A stretch of 64,000 bases of DNA from Paenibacillus protaetiae (GCF_004135365.1 NZ_CP035492.1:1054001-1118000), one strand, 5' to 3'; numbered from the stretch's first letter, positions 53,036-62,056 are shown. Numbers and translations are program-made. Notes: generated by a model not told the origin, from the letters alone.

Positions 53036-54564
53036 ATGAAAGAGAAACTCCCGCTTGCGCCTGCTGTACTCACATTGTTGTACGCCTTTCAACGTACAGA
53101 AGGACACAAGAGCTGGCCATGCAGGCCTTCCAATGCCGGACTGGACATCCTGCTAATCGCTACGAAATCATCGGCAGCCCGCATAGAGGCGGGTAAAGCC
53201 TATTTTATTTGCGGCGAATTTACGGCACATGATTGGGAGTTTGAGCAAATAGAAGGCTTTCTGTTCCTATTCCAACAGCAAGAGACGGACGGGCGGTTTG
53301 AAGCATTAGCTTTGCCTATCCTCGAACCCTACATCAAACTATGTGAAAATATCGCCTCCCATTTCAACGCAAAAGAGGATTTGGAGCGGTTCCGCGGCCA
53401 TGTTTATTTTCAAGAATTACTCTACGAGCTTTACAGGCTTCGCGAACAATGGAAGCTGAACACCAGAACGGCGGTGGAGCACACCCGCTTGTATATGCTG
53501 AACAACTACGCCGAAGAAATGACGGTGGAAGAGTTAGCGTCCATGGCCGGGATCAGCCCGGCTTATTATATGGAAGTTTTCAAAAAGCTGGCTGGCAAAA
53601 GCCCAATCGACTATTTGACCTCCGTCCGAATCAATGCGGCTAAGAAACTTCTGGACGGCACGAAAGCTCCTGCTTATCAGGTGGCAGAATCGGTCGGATA
53701 TAAAGATCCGTTTTATTTTAGCCGGCAGTTCAAAAGGGTTACGGGAATGGCGCCATCTCGTTACGCGCGGCGAAGCTCATTGAGAGTTGCCGCGCTACAT
53801 TACCCGATGACAGGACATATGCTAGCGTTACAGCATATTCCCTATGCAGCGCCGCTGGACAGAGAATTTTGCCAGTTTTATAAACAAAAATACGAGCTTC
53901 ATATACCGGTACACTTGCGGGACCCGGCCGTGGATACCAATATGATGTTTAACTTAAACGCGCTGAAGGAAGCAGAACCTGATATCGTCATATCCGGAGA
54001 TTGGCTTTCCGAGACCAACAAATCAGAGCTAAACCAAATGGCCACTACACTATATGTGCCTTGGTGGGAAAAGGACTGGCGCGACCATCTGCTCATTGTC
54101 GGCGGATTTCTGGGGTGCATGCCCAAGCCGAGCAATGGCTTGACAAATACGACAGGCGAGCGGCTGTCATCCGTGAGCGGTTACAAAAACGCGTAGGGGA
54201 GAGCAGCATAATGGCGATTCATGTTATGCACGGGCAAATCTACCGGTTTGGAAGACGTAATTTAGGGACGGTATTGTATAATGACCTGCAGCTCAGGTTC
54301 GCCGGCCATAGTCCGGGGAACGATTATGAACCTATCACCTTTGAACAGCTGGCTGCTTGTAATCCAGATAAGCTGTTAGCTGCCGTCTCGGACGATCCGC
54401 AATCGGCAGCATTGTGGGCGGCTGTCACGGCTAAAGCAGAATGGAAAGAACTGACAGCCGTGCGCAGAGGCGGTGTGTACCGGATTAAGCCGGACCCTTG
54501 GTTTGATTATTCCGCTTTGGGCAATGAGCGGATATTAAATGCGGTTGATAAGCTGTTTTCCTAG
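53036..54564 (+). pseudogene. AraC-family regulator with siderophore-binding domain (Btr-like), frameshifted
   Basis: The frame from the ATG encodes an N-terminal region of about 130 residues, then an AraC-type double helix-turn-helix (VEELASMAGISPAYYMEVFKK, QVAESVGYKDPFYFSRQFKRV) and the start of a periplasmic-binding-protein-like domain. That domain breaks off near 54115 and continues in another frame (VHAQAEQWLDKYDRRAAVI to the end at 54564). Adding one G to the run at 54112-54115 repairs it to about 509 residues. Btr of B. subtilis has the same layout: it senses bacillibactin and activates the feu uptake genes. The Fur-box promoter and the siderophore-binding lipoprotein gene next door fit. 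Confidence 0.85.
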
Positions 54565-54630
54565 AATCGTCCATAACTATCCTGCAATTATCCATGGAAA
54601 AAAGATGGTTCGAATAATATACTTTCATGG

Positions 54631-54645
54631 TGATAGTGATTATCA
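54631..54645. promoter_or_regulatory. Fur box before the siderophore-binding protein gene
   Basis: TGATAGTGATTATCA matches the Fur 7-1-7 consensus with a single deviation, 17 bp before the ATG of the lipoprotein gene. Confidence 0.85.
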
Positions 54646-54661
54646 ATATCAGGAGGAAAAC

Positions 54662-55666
54662 ATGTTTACAAGAACTTTTTATCCCGCCATCATGATTATG
54701 GTAATATCCATTGCTTTATTGGGTTGCAGCAATACAAACAATACTCCATCGCCAGCTGCTCAATCACCAGCACCAACCGCAGCGAATGCCGGCGCTTCCG
54801 GAGATGCTTCCGAAGCTTCCGCCAAACCGGCGGAACCACGTATCGCAGAAGACGGCATGGGCAACAAAGTCGAAATTCCTGCTAACCCGCAGCGAATTGT
54901 AGCTCCTTATCTGGAGGATGCTCTGGTATCGTTAGGCATTAAGCCCGTCGCTCAGTGGTCGGCCGGCGATTTGTTGCTGAACTATTTGCAGCCGCAGCTG
55001 AAAGATATTCCGAAGCTGGACTTTGTGAAGCTCGATCCTGAACAAATCGCCAGCTTCGAGCCGGACCTGTTTATCGTGCCGTTTGCTGTACGGGCGGAGA
55101 ATGGCGCTTATGACCAGTTCGCCAAGGTTGCCCCGACGTATGTATTCCAAGATGCTACAAAAGACTGGAGAAACACGCTTCTTACCCTTGGCGACTTATT
55201 GGACAGGAAAGATCAGGCGAATGAAGCTTTGAAAAACTATGACGCAACAATGGACGGCTTGAAACAAAACCTGCAGCAGCAAATTGAAGGAAAAACAGCC
55301 GCTATTATGCTGATTTCAGACAAGTCGTTTTCGCTGATGCAAGAACAAACCTACAGCGGCAATGTCGTCTACGGAGAGCTTGGATTCCAAGTGCCGGCAA
55401 TGGCGAAAGGAAATGATTGGAAGGACATTTCCTTGGAAGTTCTGCCGGATTTGAATGCCGACTATATTTTTCTCATGCAAGTAGACGGAGCCGATCCGCT
55501 TAAGAATCAAGATTTTGTTGCGATCTACAGCACTTCCATCTGGAAAAACTTAAACGCGGTAAAAGCAGGACATGTGTACAGCGTTGACCGCGATTACTGG
55601 ATTAACACCGGTCTAAATGCGAACGAAAAAGTCGCTCAGGACGTGCAGCAATTTCTGTCCAACTAA
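54662..55666 (+). CDS. Iron-siderophore-binding lipoprotein (FeuA/FhuD type)
   Basis: A 334-residue cluster A-II binding protein. The signal peptide ends at the lipobox IALLGC, followed by a Ser/Pro/Ala-rich linker and the domain opening EIPANPQRIVAPYLEDALVSLGIKP, typical of siderophore receptors. AGGAGG precedes the ATG. The Fur box and the Btr-like gene upstream show iron control. No permease or ATPase gene follows, so it must share a transporter encoded elsewhere. The exact siderophore is not predictable. Confidence 0.9.
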   Translation: MFTRTFYPAIMIMVISIALLGCSNTNNTPSPAAQSPAPTAANAGASGDASEASAKPAEPRIAEDGMGNKVEIPANPQRIVAPYLEDALVSLGIKPVAQWSAGDLLLNYLQPQLKDIPKLDFVKLDPEQIASFEPDLFIVPFAVRAENGAYDQFAKVAPTYVFQDATKDWRNTLLTLGDLLDRKDQANEALKNYDATMDGLKQNLQQQIEGKTAAIMLISDKSFSLMQEQTYSGNVVYGELGFQVPAMAKGNDWKDISLEVLPDLNADYIFLMQVDGADPLKNQDFVAIYSTSIWKNLNAVKAGHVYSVDRDYWINTGLNANEKVAQDVQQFLSN

Positions 55667-55685
55667 CCGATCTGCACAAATCAAG

Positions 55686-55722
55686 GCCGCCCCGCCAGCC
55701 ATGGCTTACGGGCGGCTTATAT
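55686..55722 (+). terminator. Possible terminator after the lipoprotein gene
   Basis: GCCGCCC and GGGCGGC flank a 17-nt loop followed by TTATATT. The T-run is weak. Confidence 0.45.
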
Positions 55723-55858
55723 TCCGTTGCTGCCGGGTGTGCTGCGTAAAGCATCCGTAACATTAGTTCTATCGAGCTTGCCAAGCAGGAAGCCGCCAGC
55801 TGTTATCGAATGTAATAATTGGAAGTTATGGATACTGAATGATGAAGGAGGGGAGTAC

Positions 55859-55969
55859 ATGTGCAGATTTGAGATTCGCTCCATGCAAAGTCTAAACGAT
55901 AAACAACGGCGGTTGTTTGTATGGAGCCAGAACGCAATTACCGCATATCCGTTGAGCAGCCAAACGTAG
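55859..55969 (+). CDS. Possible 36-residue peptide gene
   Basis: AAGGAGGGG lies 5 nt before an ATG opening a 36-residue frame (MCRFEIRSMQSLNDKQRRLF and 16 more). No family recognised. Its stop is about 50 bp before the CD3324-family gene, so it may be a translated leader. Confidence 0.35.
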   Translation: MCRFEIRSMQSLNDKQRRLFVWSQNAITAYPLSSQT

Positions 55970-55986
55970 TTTATCGTGTAGACTTT

Positions 55987-56013
55987 GCTCCCTTAAAGAC
56001 AAATTTAAGGAGC
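55987..56013 (+). promoter_or_regulatory. Hairpin that covers a ribosome-binding site
   Basis: GCTCCCTTAAA and TTTAAGGAGC form a stem of 10 pairs with one bulge and a 6-nt loop. The right arm contains the AAGGAG used by the next gene, so the structure would hide the site until it is opened by a ribosome, heat or a ligand. Confidence 0.5.
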
Positions 56014-56022
56014 GAAGCTGCT

Positions 56023-56289
56023 ATGAAATATGTAAATGCTGACATTATACTTCCAGAACCATTGCTAAAAGAAATACAAAAGTATGTTCAAGGCGGAATG
56101 ATCTATATCCCTACCCCTGAATCGGCACGAAAAAAATGGGGTGAAAAATCAGGGAGCAGGAACCTGTTGAGCCAGCGAAACGAAATGATCCGAAAACATT
56201 TTTCCGAAGGCATGACCATCGACCAGCTCTCTGGCCAGTACTGCCTGTCCTGCGACAGCATTAAGAAAATCATTTATTCCAAAAAATAG
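56023..56289 (+). CDS. CD3324 family protein (small HTH-like)
   Basis: An 88-residue protein (MKYVNADIILPEPLLKEIQK; YIPTPESARKKWGEKSGSR; LSGQYCLSCDSIKKIIYSKK) matching the Bacillota CD3324 family, which resembles a Mor-type activator helix-turn-helix. The function is unknown. The frame is open upstream to 55921, but AAGGAG and the family N-terminus support the ATG at 56023. Confidence 0.8.
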   Translation: MKYVNADIILPEPLLKEIQKYVQGGMIYIPTPESARKKWGEKSGSRNLLSQRNEMIRKHFSEGMTIDQLSGQYCLSCDSIKKIIYSKK

Positions 56290-56293
56290 AAGT

Positions 56294-56337
56294 CAAAAAG
56301 AAGTCACATCGGATTACGCGAATGTGGCTTTTTGTTT
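56294..56337 (+). terminator. Terminator after the CD3324-family gene
   Basis: CAAAAAG and GTCACAT on one side pair with ATGTGGC and TTTTTG on the other, around an AC-rich loop. The end is T-rich. Confidence 0.65.
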
Positions 56338-56461
56338 GTGTATAAATTCATTTAGAAGTGTTATTACAATCTGCGGGGAATTTTTAAACTATTTGTCCGC
56401 TTGCGGAATGTCCGTATCTGCACCGCTGCCATTTCGACTTCGCTGGAAGTTGATTTTTACG

Positions 56462-56493
56462 AGAGAAGCGGCTGAATCATCAGCCGCTTCTCT
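56462..56493. terminator. Hairpin at the 3' side of the zinc exporter gene
   Basis: AGAGAAGCGGCTGA and its complement form a perfect 14-bp stem with loop ATCA, 25 bp from the stop of the minus-strand CDF gene. No strong U-run on either strand. Confidence 0.5.
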
Positions 56494-56518
56494 TATATGT
56501 GCTGCCAGCCATTTGGTT

Positions 56519-57472
56519 TTAATGATGGTGATGGGCATGCGCATCAGGCGGTCCCGCTTCAGCCGTGCATAAAATGGATTCGTCATGGCGGTGCTGCTCG
56601 GATTCTATTTGCAAAGTAGAGTGCTGAATATGATGATGCTCGAGCATATGCTCAATGCGTTGGATTAGGACATCCGTTTCATATACGGTTTTGTCTCCTG
56701 CGACAACGATATGGGCGGTAATCGCATTCAAGCTGCTGGTAATCGACCAAATATGCACATCATGTACGGATTGAACGCCCTCGATCTGCGAAATGGCTTG
56801 TACAATGTCGTCTACTTGAACGTTGCGCGGCGTTCCTTCCATTAACACATGGAGGGATGACTTCGTTATGGAGTAGCCGCTGCGGAGAACAAGAACAGCA
56901 ACGATTACGCTGGCCAGCGGATCAGCCCAGTCCCATCCGAACAAAATGATCAGCAAAGCTGCCGCAATGGCTCCGATCGAACCAAGCATATCGCTAATAA
57001 CGTGCATGTACGCCCCGCGCATGTTCAGATTGTGTTCCGTATCGCTCCCGCGCATCATCATCCAAGCGACGGCTATATTAACGAGCAAGCCAACAATGCT
57101 GACGGTCAGCATGCCAGTTGTAGCTACATCCGGCGGCTTCAGAAACCGATGAACCGCTTCGTATAGAATATAAAGCGAGATCGCAAGCAAAGTAACCCCA
57201 TTCAACATTGCCGCTAAAATTTCAAACCGCTTGTATCCGTACGTTTTTCCTTCGTTCACTGCTTTTTCGCCAAATGTAAACGCAAGCAGAGCGACCGCTA
57301 ACGAAAGGGAGTCCGAAAGCATATGTCCCGCATCTGAGAGCAAGGCCAAGCTGTTGGTTAAGAATCCTCCGGCAGCTTCGACCAGCATATACACTGTAAT
57401 TATAAAGAAAGATACCCGCAAAATCTTTTTGTTATTAGTTCCATGCGTGTGGTTATGATGGTGTTCCGCCAT
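56519..57472 (-). CDS. czcD: Cation diffusion facilitator (zinc/cobalt/cadmium exporter)
   Basis: A 317-residue membrane protein of the CDF family with six predicted helices and a cytoplasmic C-terminal domain. Metal ligands are HDxxD-like DAGHMLSD in helix 2 and HVISD in helix 5. Both ends are His-rich (HHHNHTHG at the start, HAHHHH at the end), usual for zinc transporters. It exports divalent metal in exchange for protons. A SmtB/CzrA-type operator lies just upstream, indicating induction by excess zinc, cobalt or cadmium. Confidence 0.93.
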   Translation of the reverse strand: MAEHHHNHTHGTNNKKILRVSFFIITVYMLVEAAGGFLTNSLALLSDAGHMLSDSLSLAVALLAFTFGEKAVNEGKTYGYKRFEILAAMLNGVTLLAISLYILYEAVHRFLKPPDVATTGMLTVSIVGLLVNIAVAWMMMRGSDTEHNLNMRGAYMHVISDMLGSIGAIAAALLIILFGWDWADPLASVIVAVLVLRSGYSITKSSLHVLMEGTPRNVQVDDIVQAISQIEGVQSVHDVHIWSITSSLNAITAHIVVAGDKTVYETDVLIQRIEHMLEHHHIQHSTLQIESEQHRHDESILCTAEAGPPDAHAHHHH

Positions 57473-57503
57473 ATGCAGATCGACCTACTTTCAGCTTCAT
57501 ATT

Positions 57504-57523
57504 ATATGAATAGTTGTTCATAT
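57504..57523. promoter_or_regulatory. SmtB/CzrA-type metal operator
   Basis: ATATGAA-TAGTTG-TTCATAT is a perfect inverted repeat of the TGAA-N6-TTCA form bound by ArsR/SmtB metal sensors. It lies 30 bp before the exporter start. Confidence 0.75.
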
Positions 57524-57649
57524 GTTATTATATGCAGACAGCAGGCATTATTCAAGGGAAACACGGCAATCGGTTTGCTCCCGATGATATCCATTCATTA
57601 GACTAATTTACAGCTTCATTTTATACTTAGTGCAAGTTGTTTTAAGTGA

Positions 57650-57892
57650 TTGAGGGAGGCAGAACATGATAGCGGGTTTATTTATCATCTGGCCGTAGAT
57701 CCCGGCTTTCGCAAGCAGAAGATTGGCCACCAACTGGTGAGTCAAAGCCTGGAAGGGTTAGCCGGTCAAGGGATTGATAAATGTCATATATTTGTAATCG
57801 AAGACAATCTAACAGGCAATCATTTCTGGACGGCTGCCGGGTGGGAAAAAAGAAGCGGATTTTATGTATTCTCTAAACATATAAAAAAATAA
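57650..57892 (+). pseudogene. GNAT acetyltransferase remnant (C-terminal half)
   Basis: About 80 residues contain the acetyl-CoA-binding motif HLAVDPGFRKQKIGHQLVSQSL and the family C-terminus with FWTAAGWEKRSGFYVFSK. The N-terminal half (about 60 residues) is missing. The only start with a good site, GGGAGG before the ATG at 57666, is in another frame and stops after ten codons. The frame itself can begin at TTG at 57650 without a ribosome site. Probably a decayed gene. A terminator follows. Confidence 0.65.
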
Positions 57893-57920
57893 AAAACCGC
57901 TTAACCAGCGGTTTTTTTAT
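57891..57920 (+). terminator. Terminator after the GNAT remnant
   Basis: AAACCGCT and AGCGGTTT with loop TAACC between A-rich and T-rich flanks. Confidence 0.88.
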
Positions 57921-58027
57921 TTTGTGCATAGAAGTCCTTGCCATTCGTCCAACAAGAACTTCTATGCAGCTTCCAGTCCGGGCACAACTAGTCCATCCTG
58001 TGAAGGAGAGCTTTAACGTGCAGATGC

Positions 58028-59254
58028 TTATCCTTCTTCCACCGCGTATTTCTTCTGATTGCGAAGGACAGGGAACAGCCCGTACATCCAAATAACAGCG
58101 ACAGCGAGCGTACCAATGCCGCCAATCACGGTTGCCGGCACAGCGCCTGCGAGCTGGGCCATTGAGCCGGACTCGAATTCGCCAAGCTGGTTCGAGGTGC
58201 CGATGAACAACGAATTGACAGCATTAACGCGGCCTTGCATATCCTGCGGCGTGTTAACCTGTACGAGCGTCGAACGGATGACTACACTGACGACATCGGA
58301 AGCACCGGTCAGGAACAGCGCGACAAGCGACAGCCAGATGCTGTGGGAGACGCCAAACAAAATCGTAGCCAAGCCAAAAACTACAAGCGAGGCAAAAAGC
58401 CATTTGCCGATGGCTCTCTCAATGGAAAAGCGCGTCAGAATCAGCGAAACGATGATCGCTCCAACAGCCGGCGCGGACCGGAGCAGCCCGAGGCCAAGCG
58501 AGCCGGTCTTTAATATATCTTCCGCAAAGATCGGCAGCAGCGCCGTTGCGCCGCCAAGCAGAACGGCAAACAGGTCGAGCGAAATGGTGCCCAGTATAAT
58601 TTTGCGGGCGAATACAAATCGAAGGCCGCTGAAGAACGTATCCATGCTCATGCTGTCCAGCTTCTTCACAAAATGTACGGTCTTCACGAAAAAGATTAGA
58701 CTGACGGATAGGAGAAGCGCCGCCAGTGTCGTGATGTAAGCGGCGGAAATGCCCCAGATCACAAGCACGCCGCCGAGCGATGGCCCAAGAATCATTGCGG
58801 TTTGCATCGCCGATGCGGACCAAGCGGACGCCTTCGGCAACTGCTCGCGGTCCACTATGTCCGGCACGAGCGCGGCCGAGGCAGGGCCTTCAAAAGTACG
58901 GCAAGCGCCAAGAATAGCAGCGGCGATTAACAAATGGACGGAGCTCATCCAGCCTTGTACGCTGCCAATAATAAGCAGCACGACGACGGCACTCTCGATC
59001 AGCTGGCAAAGATAAACAATCGTACGGCGGTCATAACGGTCCGCTGTTTGTCCTGCCGGCAGCGTCAGCAGCAGCATAGGCAGAAACTGGGCCAAGCCGA
59101 CGAAGCCAAGCTGAAGAGGGCTGTCCGTCAGCGCATACATTTGCCAGCCAATGGCGACGGACAAAATTTGAAAAGCGCTGGCGGAGAAAATCCGCGCTAT
59201 CCATAAGCGCAAAAACGAGCGGTTACGGAGCACGGACGAGTGGTTACTATTCAA
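58028..59254 (-). CDS. MFS transporter (EntS/tetracycline-exporter-like)
   Basis: A 408-residue protein with about twelve membrane helices. The start segment RNRSFLRLWIARIFSASAFQIL and the loop LPAGQTADRYDRRTIVYLCQL are typical of the MFS_3/EntS branch of exporters. CRTFEGPASAALVPDIVDRE is another family hallmark. It begins with TTG, AAAGGATG lying 8 nt before it. The substrate is unknown; siderophores and drugs are exported by relatives. It stands alone, divergent from the kinase gene. Confidence 0.87.
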   Translation of the reverse strand: MNSNHSSVLRNRSFLRLWIARIFSASAFQILSVAIGWQMYALTDSPLQLGFVGLAQFLPMLLLTLPAGQTADRYDRRTIVYLCQLIESAVVVLLIIGSVQGWMSSVHLLIAAAILGACRTFEGPASAALVPDIVDREQLPKASAWSASAMQTAMILGPSLGGVLVIWGISAAYITTLAALLLSVSLIFFVKTVHFVKKLDSMSMDTFFSGLRFVFARKIILGTISLDLFAVLLGGATALLPIFAEDILKTGSLGLGLLRSAPAVGAIIVSLILTRFSIERAIGKWLFASLVVFGLATILFGVSHSIWLSLVALFLTGASDVVSVVIRSTLVQVNTPQDMQGRVNAVNSLFIGTSNQLGEFESGSMAQLAGAVPATVIGGIGTLAVAVIWMYGLFPVLRNQKKYAVEEG

Positions 59255-59541
59255 TGCAAGACATCCTTTCTTCGTTGTACGGAATGATTTTGCTATAAAA
59301 CGGGATAAATCAATACCTTAGCTTAAAATGAACCGTTCAGCTTCGGCACATACATAACTTTAATCGCGTTATTTATTTTAAATTAAATCAAAAAAAGAAG
59401 AAAGGAATTTATTAAGTACGTTTATTATTTATTTCTTCTCGAACAGGCGCCATCGTTCCATTCAAGGATCAACAGATGCTCCAACCATAGCTTGTAGATT
59501 ATACTAGTGGAGTCTTGTACTTCTTCGAAAGGGGCGAGTTC

Positions 59542-60063
59542 ATGCTCTATATATTTAGCGGGTTGCCCGGTACCGGGAAATCCACATTGTCAGCTGCCCT
59601 GGCTGCACAGATAAAGGCTGTGTATCTCCGGGTCGACGCTGTGGAGCAGGCGATGCGGGATATTGGAATGAAGGCTGACGGGCCTGAAGGTTATTATGTC
59701 TGTTACGCGCTTGCAGCGCAAAATCTCCGATTGGGATTAGACGTAATTGCGGATACGGTAAATCCCATCCGCATCACGCGCGAAGCGTGGCGCGGCGTCG
59801 CGGCGTCAGCCGGAGCTCCATTTGCGGAAATTGAAGTCGTCTGCACGGACGTTTGTGAACATAAGCAGAGAGTCGAAACGCGCACTGCCGATATTCCCGG
59901 TCTTGTTCTGCCAACTTGGGAAGAAGTCATAAATCGGCATTACGAGGAATGGGACCGGGATCGGATTAAGATGGATACCGCTCATAAAACTGCAGCTGAA
60001 ACTTTAACTGAATTATGCGGCCAGCTGCATCGTTACAGAATGGATGAGAAGGAGCGAATATGA
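59542..60063 (+). CDS. P-loop kinase (AAA_33/zeta-toxin-like fold)
   Basis: A protein of about 173 residues. GLPGTGKST (residues 7-15) is a Walker A, with the start set by AAAGGGGCGAG before the ATG at 59542; a TTG further upstream is less likely. A conserved Asp in LRVDAVEQAM and Arg-rich region RVETRTADIPG suggest a nucleotide or small-molecule kinase. The stop overlaps the next start (ATGA-type), so it is translationally coupled to the thioesterase gene. Substrate unknown. Confidence 0.82.
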   Translation: MLYIFSGLPGTGKSTLSAALAAQIKAVYLRVDAVEQAMRDIGMKADGPEGYYVCYALAAQNLRLGLDVIADTVNPIRITREAWRGVAASAGAPFAEIEVVCTDVCEHKQRVETRTADIPGLVLPTWEEVINRHYEEWDRDRIKMDTAHKTAAETLTELCGQLHRYRMDEKERI

Positions 60064-60812
60064 TGCAACTAGAGCAATTTTACTGCCGAAATTACCGGAT
60101 CGGGCCTTCCGAATCGGATTTCCGGTCCATGTACCGGCCTTCAGCGATGTTGGAGCATATGCAGCTCGCTGCCGACGGAGATTTGAATGCAATGGGGATC
60201 TCCACTTCCGAAATGTTGGAGCAAGGACTTGGCTGGATGCTGCTGGCGACGGATCTGAGCATTCTTCATCCTGCCCGGCTGGACGAAGAAGTGTCGCTTT
60301 TCACTTGGAGCAAAGGAAGCAAAGGGGTTTTGTGGCTGCGGGATTTCATCTTGACCAATCATGAAGGAGATCGCATCGCTGAAGCCCGGACATCTTGGGC
60401 GCTCATCGACTTGCAGAAGCGCAAGCCTTTGAGGCCGTCGGCAATGCCTGTTGAAGTAAAGGCTTATCCGGAGCATTCCCTTGGCGATATTCCGGAAAAG
60501 ATTATACTCCCGGAAGGGCGGCAAACGCGGGAAACAGATCGATTCACAGCCCGATACAGCAGTACCGACAGCAACGGGCACATGAATAATGCCCGCTATG
60601 CCGATCTTTGCTGCGATAATTTGACTCCGGTTGAACTGGCTGCAGGAATTAGACGATTGCAAATTTCATACTACCGCGAAGTACATATGTTTGAGCAGGT
60701 GATCATAGAACGGACGGATGCCGCCGATGGGATCATTTGGTTTCGGGGGATGGCAGCAGATGAAAGAGGCACCGTTTTTGAAGCAAAATTGCAATTGAAC
60801 GGGGCAGCTTAA
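60060..60812 (+). CDS. Acyl-ACP thioesterase
   Basis: A 250-residue double hot-dog protein of the FatA/FatB-like acyl-ACP thioesterase family. The catalytic segment is TDSNGHMNNARYADL (Asp, Asn and His). It hydrolyses acyl-ACP to free fatty acid in the cytoplasm. A GAAGGAGCG ribosome site lies inside the end of the kinase gene; two adjacent ATG codons could serve as start. An AMP-binding (acyl-activating-type) gene 2 kb downstream could reuse such acids, but no direct link is visible. Confidence 0.85.
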   Translation: MMQLEQFYCRNYRIGPSESDFRSMYRPSAMLEHMQLAADGDLNAMGISTSEMLEQGLGWMLLATDLSILHPARLDEEVSLFTWSKGSKGVLWLRDFILTNHEGDRIAEARTSWALIDLQKRKPLRPSAMPVEVKAYPEHSLGDIPEKIILPEGRQTRETDRFTARYSSTDSNGHMNNARYADLCCDNLTPVELAAGIRRLQISYYREVHMFEQVIIERTDAADGIIWFRGMAADERGTVFEAKLQLNGAA

Positions 60813-60957
60813 CTGGCTGAACTTGCAGTTTCCCTGCTTAACGTTATCCGTCTGCTGCAAACGATCGCAACTTTGCCGGCCGGGAATCGTCTTACATGTG
60901 GAAGAAAACGATCATTCATGCAGTGAAATAAAATAAAAGAATAGGAAGGTGTTATCC

Positions 60958-61275
60958 GTGAGTGAATGGAATGAGCAAGCGATCCGGCATATGGTTATCT
61001 TTAATTTGAAGCATGAGCAAGGCTCAGCCGAAGCGGAGAAGTTTTTGGCCGACGGCCAAGCAATATTAGCTTCTATCCCGACGGTTTCGAACTTTGGCGT
61101 TTTCTCGCAGACGAGTGTGAAGAACCCTTATCAATATGGCTTCTCGATGGACTTTGCAAGTCAGGCCGACTACGATTTCTATAACGAGCATCCTTCGCAT
61201 ACCGGTTTCGTGAAAGAGCGCTGGGAGCTTGAGGTTACGGACTTTCTCGAAATTGATTTTCAACTAAAACGCTAA
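60958..61275 (+). CDS. Dabb-family (stress-responsive alpha/beta barrel) protein
   Basis: A protein of about 105 residues starting at GTG after AGGAAGG. The Dabb fold signature is present: RHMVIFNLKHEQGS at the start and DFASQADYDFYNEHPSHTGFVKERW with EVTDFLEIDF. Function unknown; relatives are dimeric barrels. It is 19 bp from the SDR gene behind it. Confidence 0.85.
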   Translation: MSEWNEQAIRHMVIFNLKHEQGSAEAEKFLADGQAILASIPTVSNFGVFSQTSVKNPYQYGFSMDFASQADYDFYNEHPSHTGFVKERWELEVTDFLEIDFQLKR

Positions 61276-61294
61276 CGACAAGGAGATCGGAACT

Positions 61295-62056
61295 ATGAAG
61301 ATTGATCTTTCTGGACAAACCGCCTTGGTAACGGGAGCTACAGGAGAGCTTGGGCGTGTTATCGTTCGTACACTGGCAGAAAGCGGGGCGGACATTGCTT
61401 TGCATTACCATAGCAACGAAACTAAAGCGGCCGAATTGAAAAATGTGGTCGAAGCGCTTGGGCGGCGCGCCGTTGCCGTCCAAGCCGACGTAACGAAACA
61501 GGACGCAGTCCAAGCATTGAAGCAATCCATTGAAACGAGTCTGGGACACGTCGATATCGTCGTGGCGAACGCGGTTGCGCAGTACAAGTGGACATCGGTG
61601 CTGGAGCAGCCTGCCGAGGATTATGCAAGCCAATTTGATTCCTGCGTCATGCAAAGCGTGTATTTGGCGAAAGCTTTCATCCCGGGCATGATCGAGAGGA
61701 AGGGCGGGCGCTTTATCGGCATTAACACGGAGTGTTCGATGCAGAACTTCCCGTCGCAATCGGCCTATGTAGCGGGCAAGAGAGGCATGGACGGAGTATA
61801 TCGGGTGCTGGCGAAGGAAGTTGGCGAACATCAGATTACGGTCAACCAGGTCGCGCCGGGATGGACGATCAGCGAACGCGAGCGTACGAACGGCATCGCT
61901 GAAAGCAGCGATTATATCAGGAACGTGCCGCTTAGGCGCCGCGGCACCGATCAAGAGATCGCGAATGCGGTTGCTTTCCTCGCTTCGGACCTGGCCAGCT
62001 TCATTACGGGAGCTTATATACCGGTTAACGGCGGAAACGTCATGCCGGCTATTTAA
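61295..62056 (+). CDS. Short-chain dehydrogenase (FabG-like)
   Basis: A 253-residue SDR with TALVTGATGELGRVIV for cofactor binding, VANAVAQY in place of the usual NNAG, and the catalytic Ser/Tyr/Lys in INTECSMQNFPSQSAYVAGKRG. The Ser position is not the standard one (INTECS rather than ISS), so the active site is slightly modified. AAGGAG precedes the ATG and it forms an operon with the Dabb gene. Substrate unknown. Confidence 0.87.
   Translation: MKIDLSGQTALVTGATGELGRVIVRTLAESGADIALHYHSNETKAAELKNVVEALGRRAVAVQADVTKQDAVQALKQSIETSLGHVDIVVANAVAQYKWTSVLEQPAEDYASQFDSCVMQSVYLAKAFIPGMIERKGGRFIGINTECSMQNFPSQSAYVAGKRGMDGVYRVLAKEVGEHQITVNQVAPGWTISERERTNGIAESSDYIRNVPLRRRGTDQEIANAVAFLASDLASFITGAYIPVNGGNVMPAI

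Noticed and set aside
59255-59541. AT-rich gap between MFS and kinase genes as a possible mobile-element scar
   Set aside because: No inverted terminal repeats, target duplications or transposase fragments were seen; it is probably a divergent promoter region.
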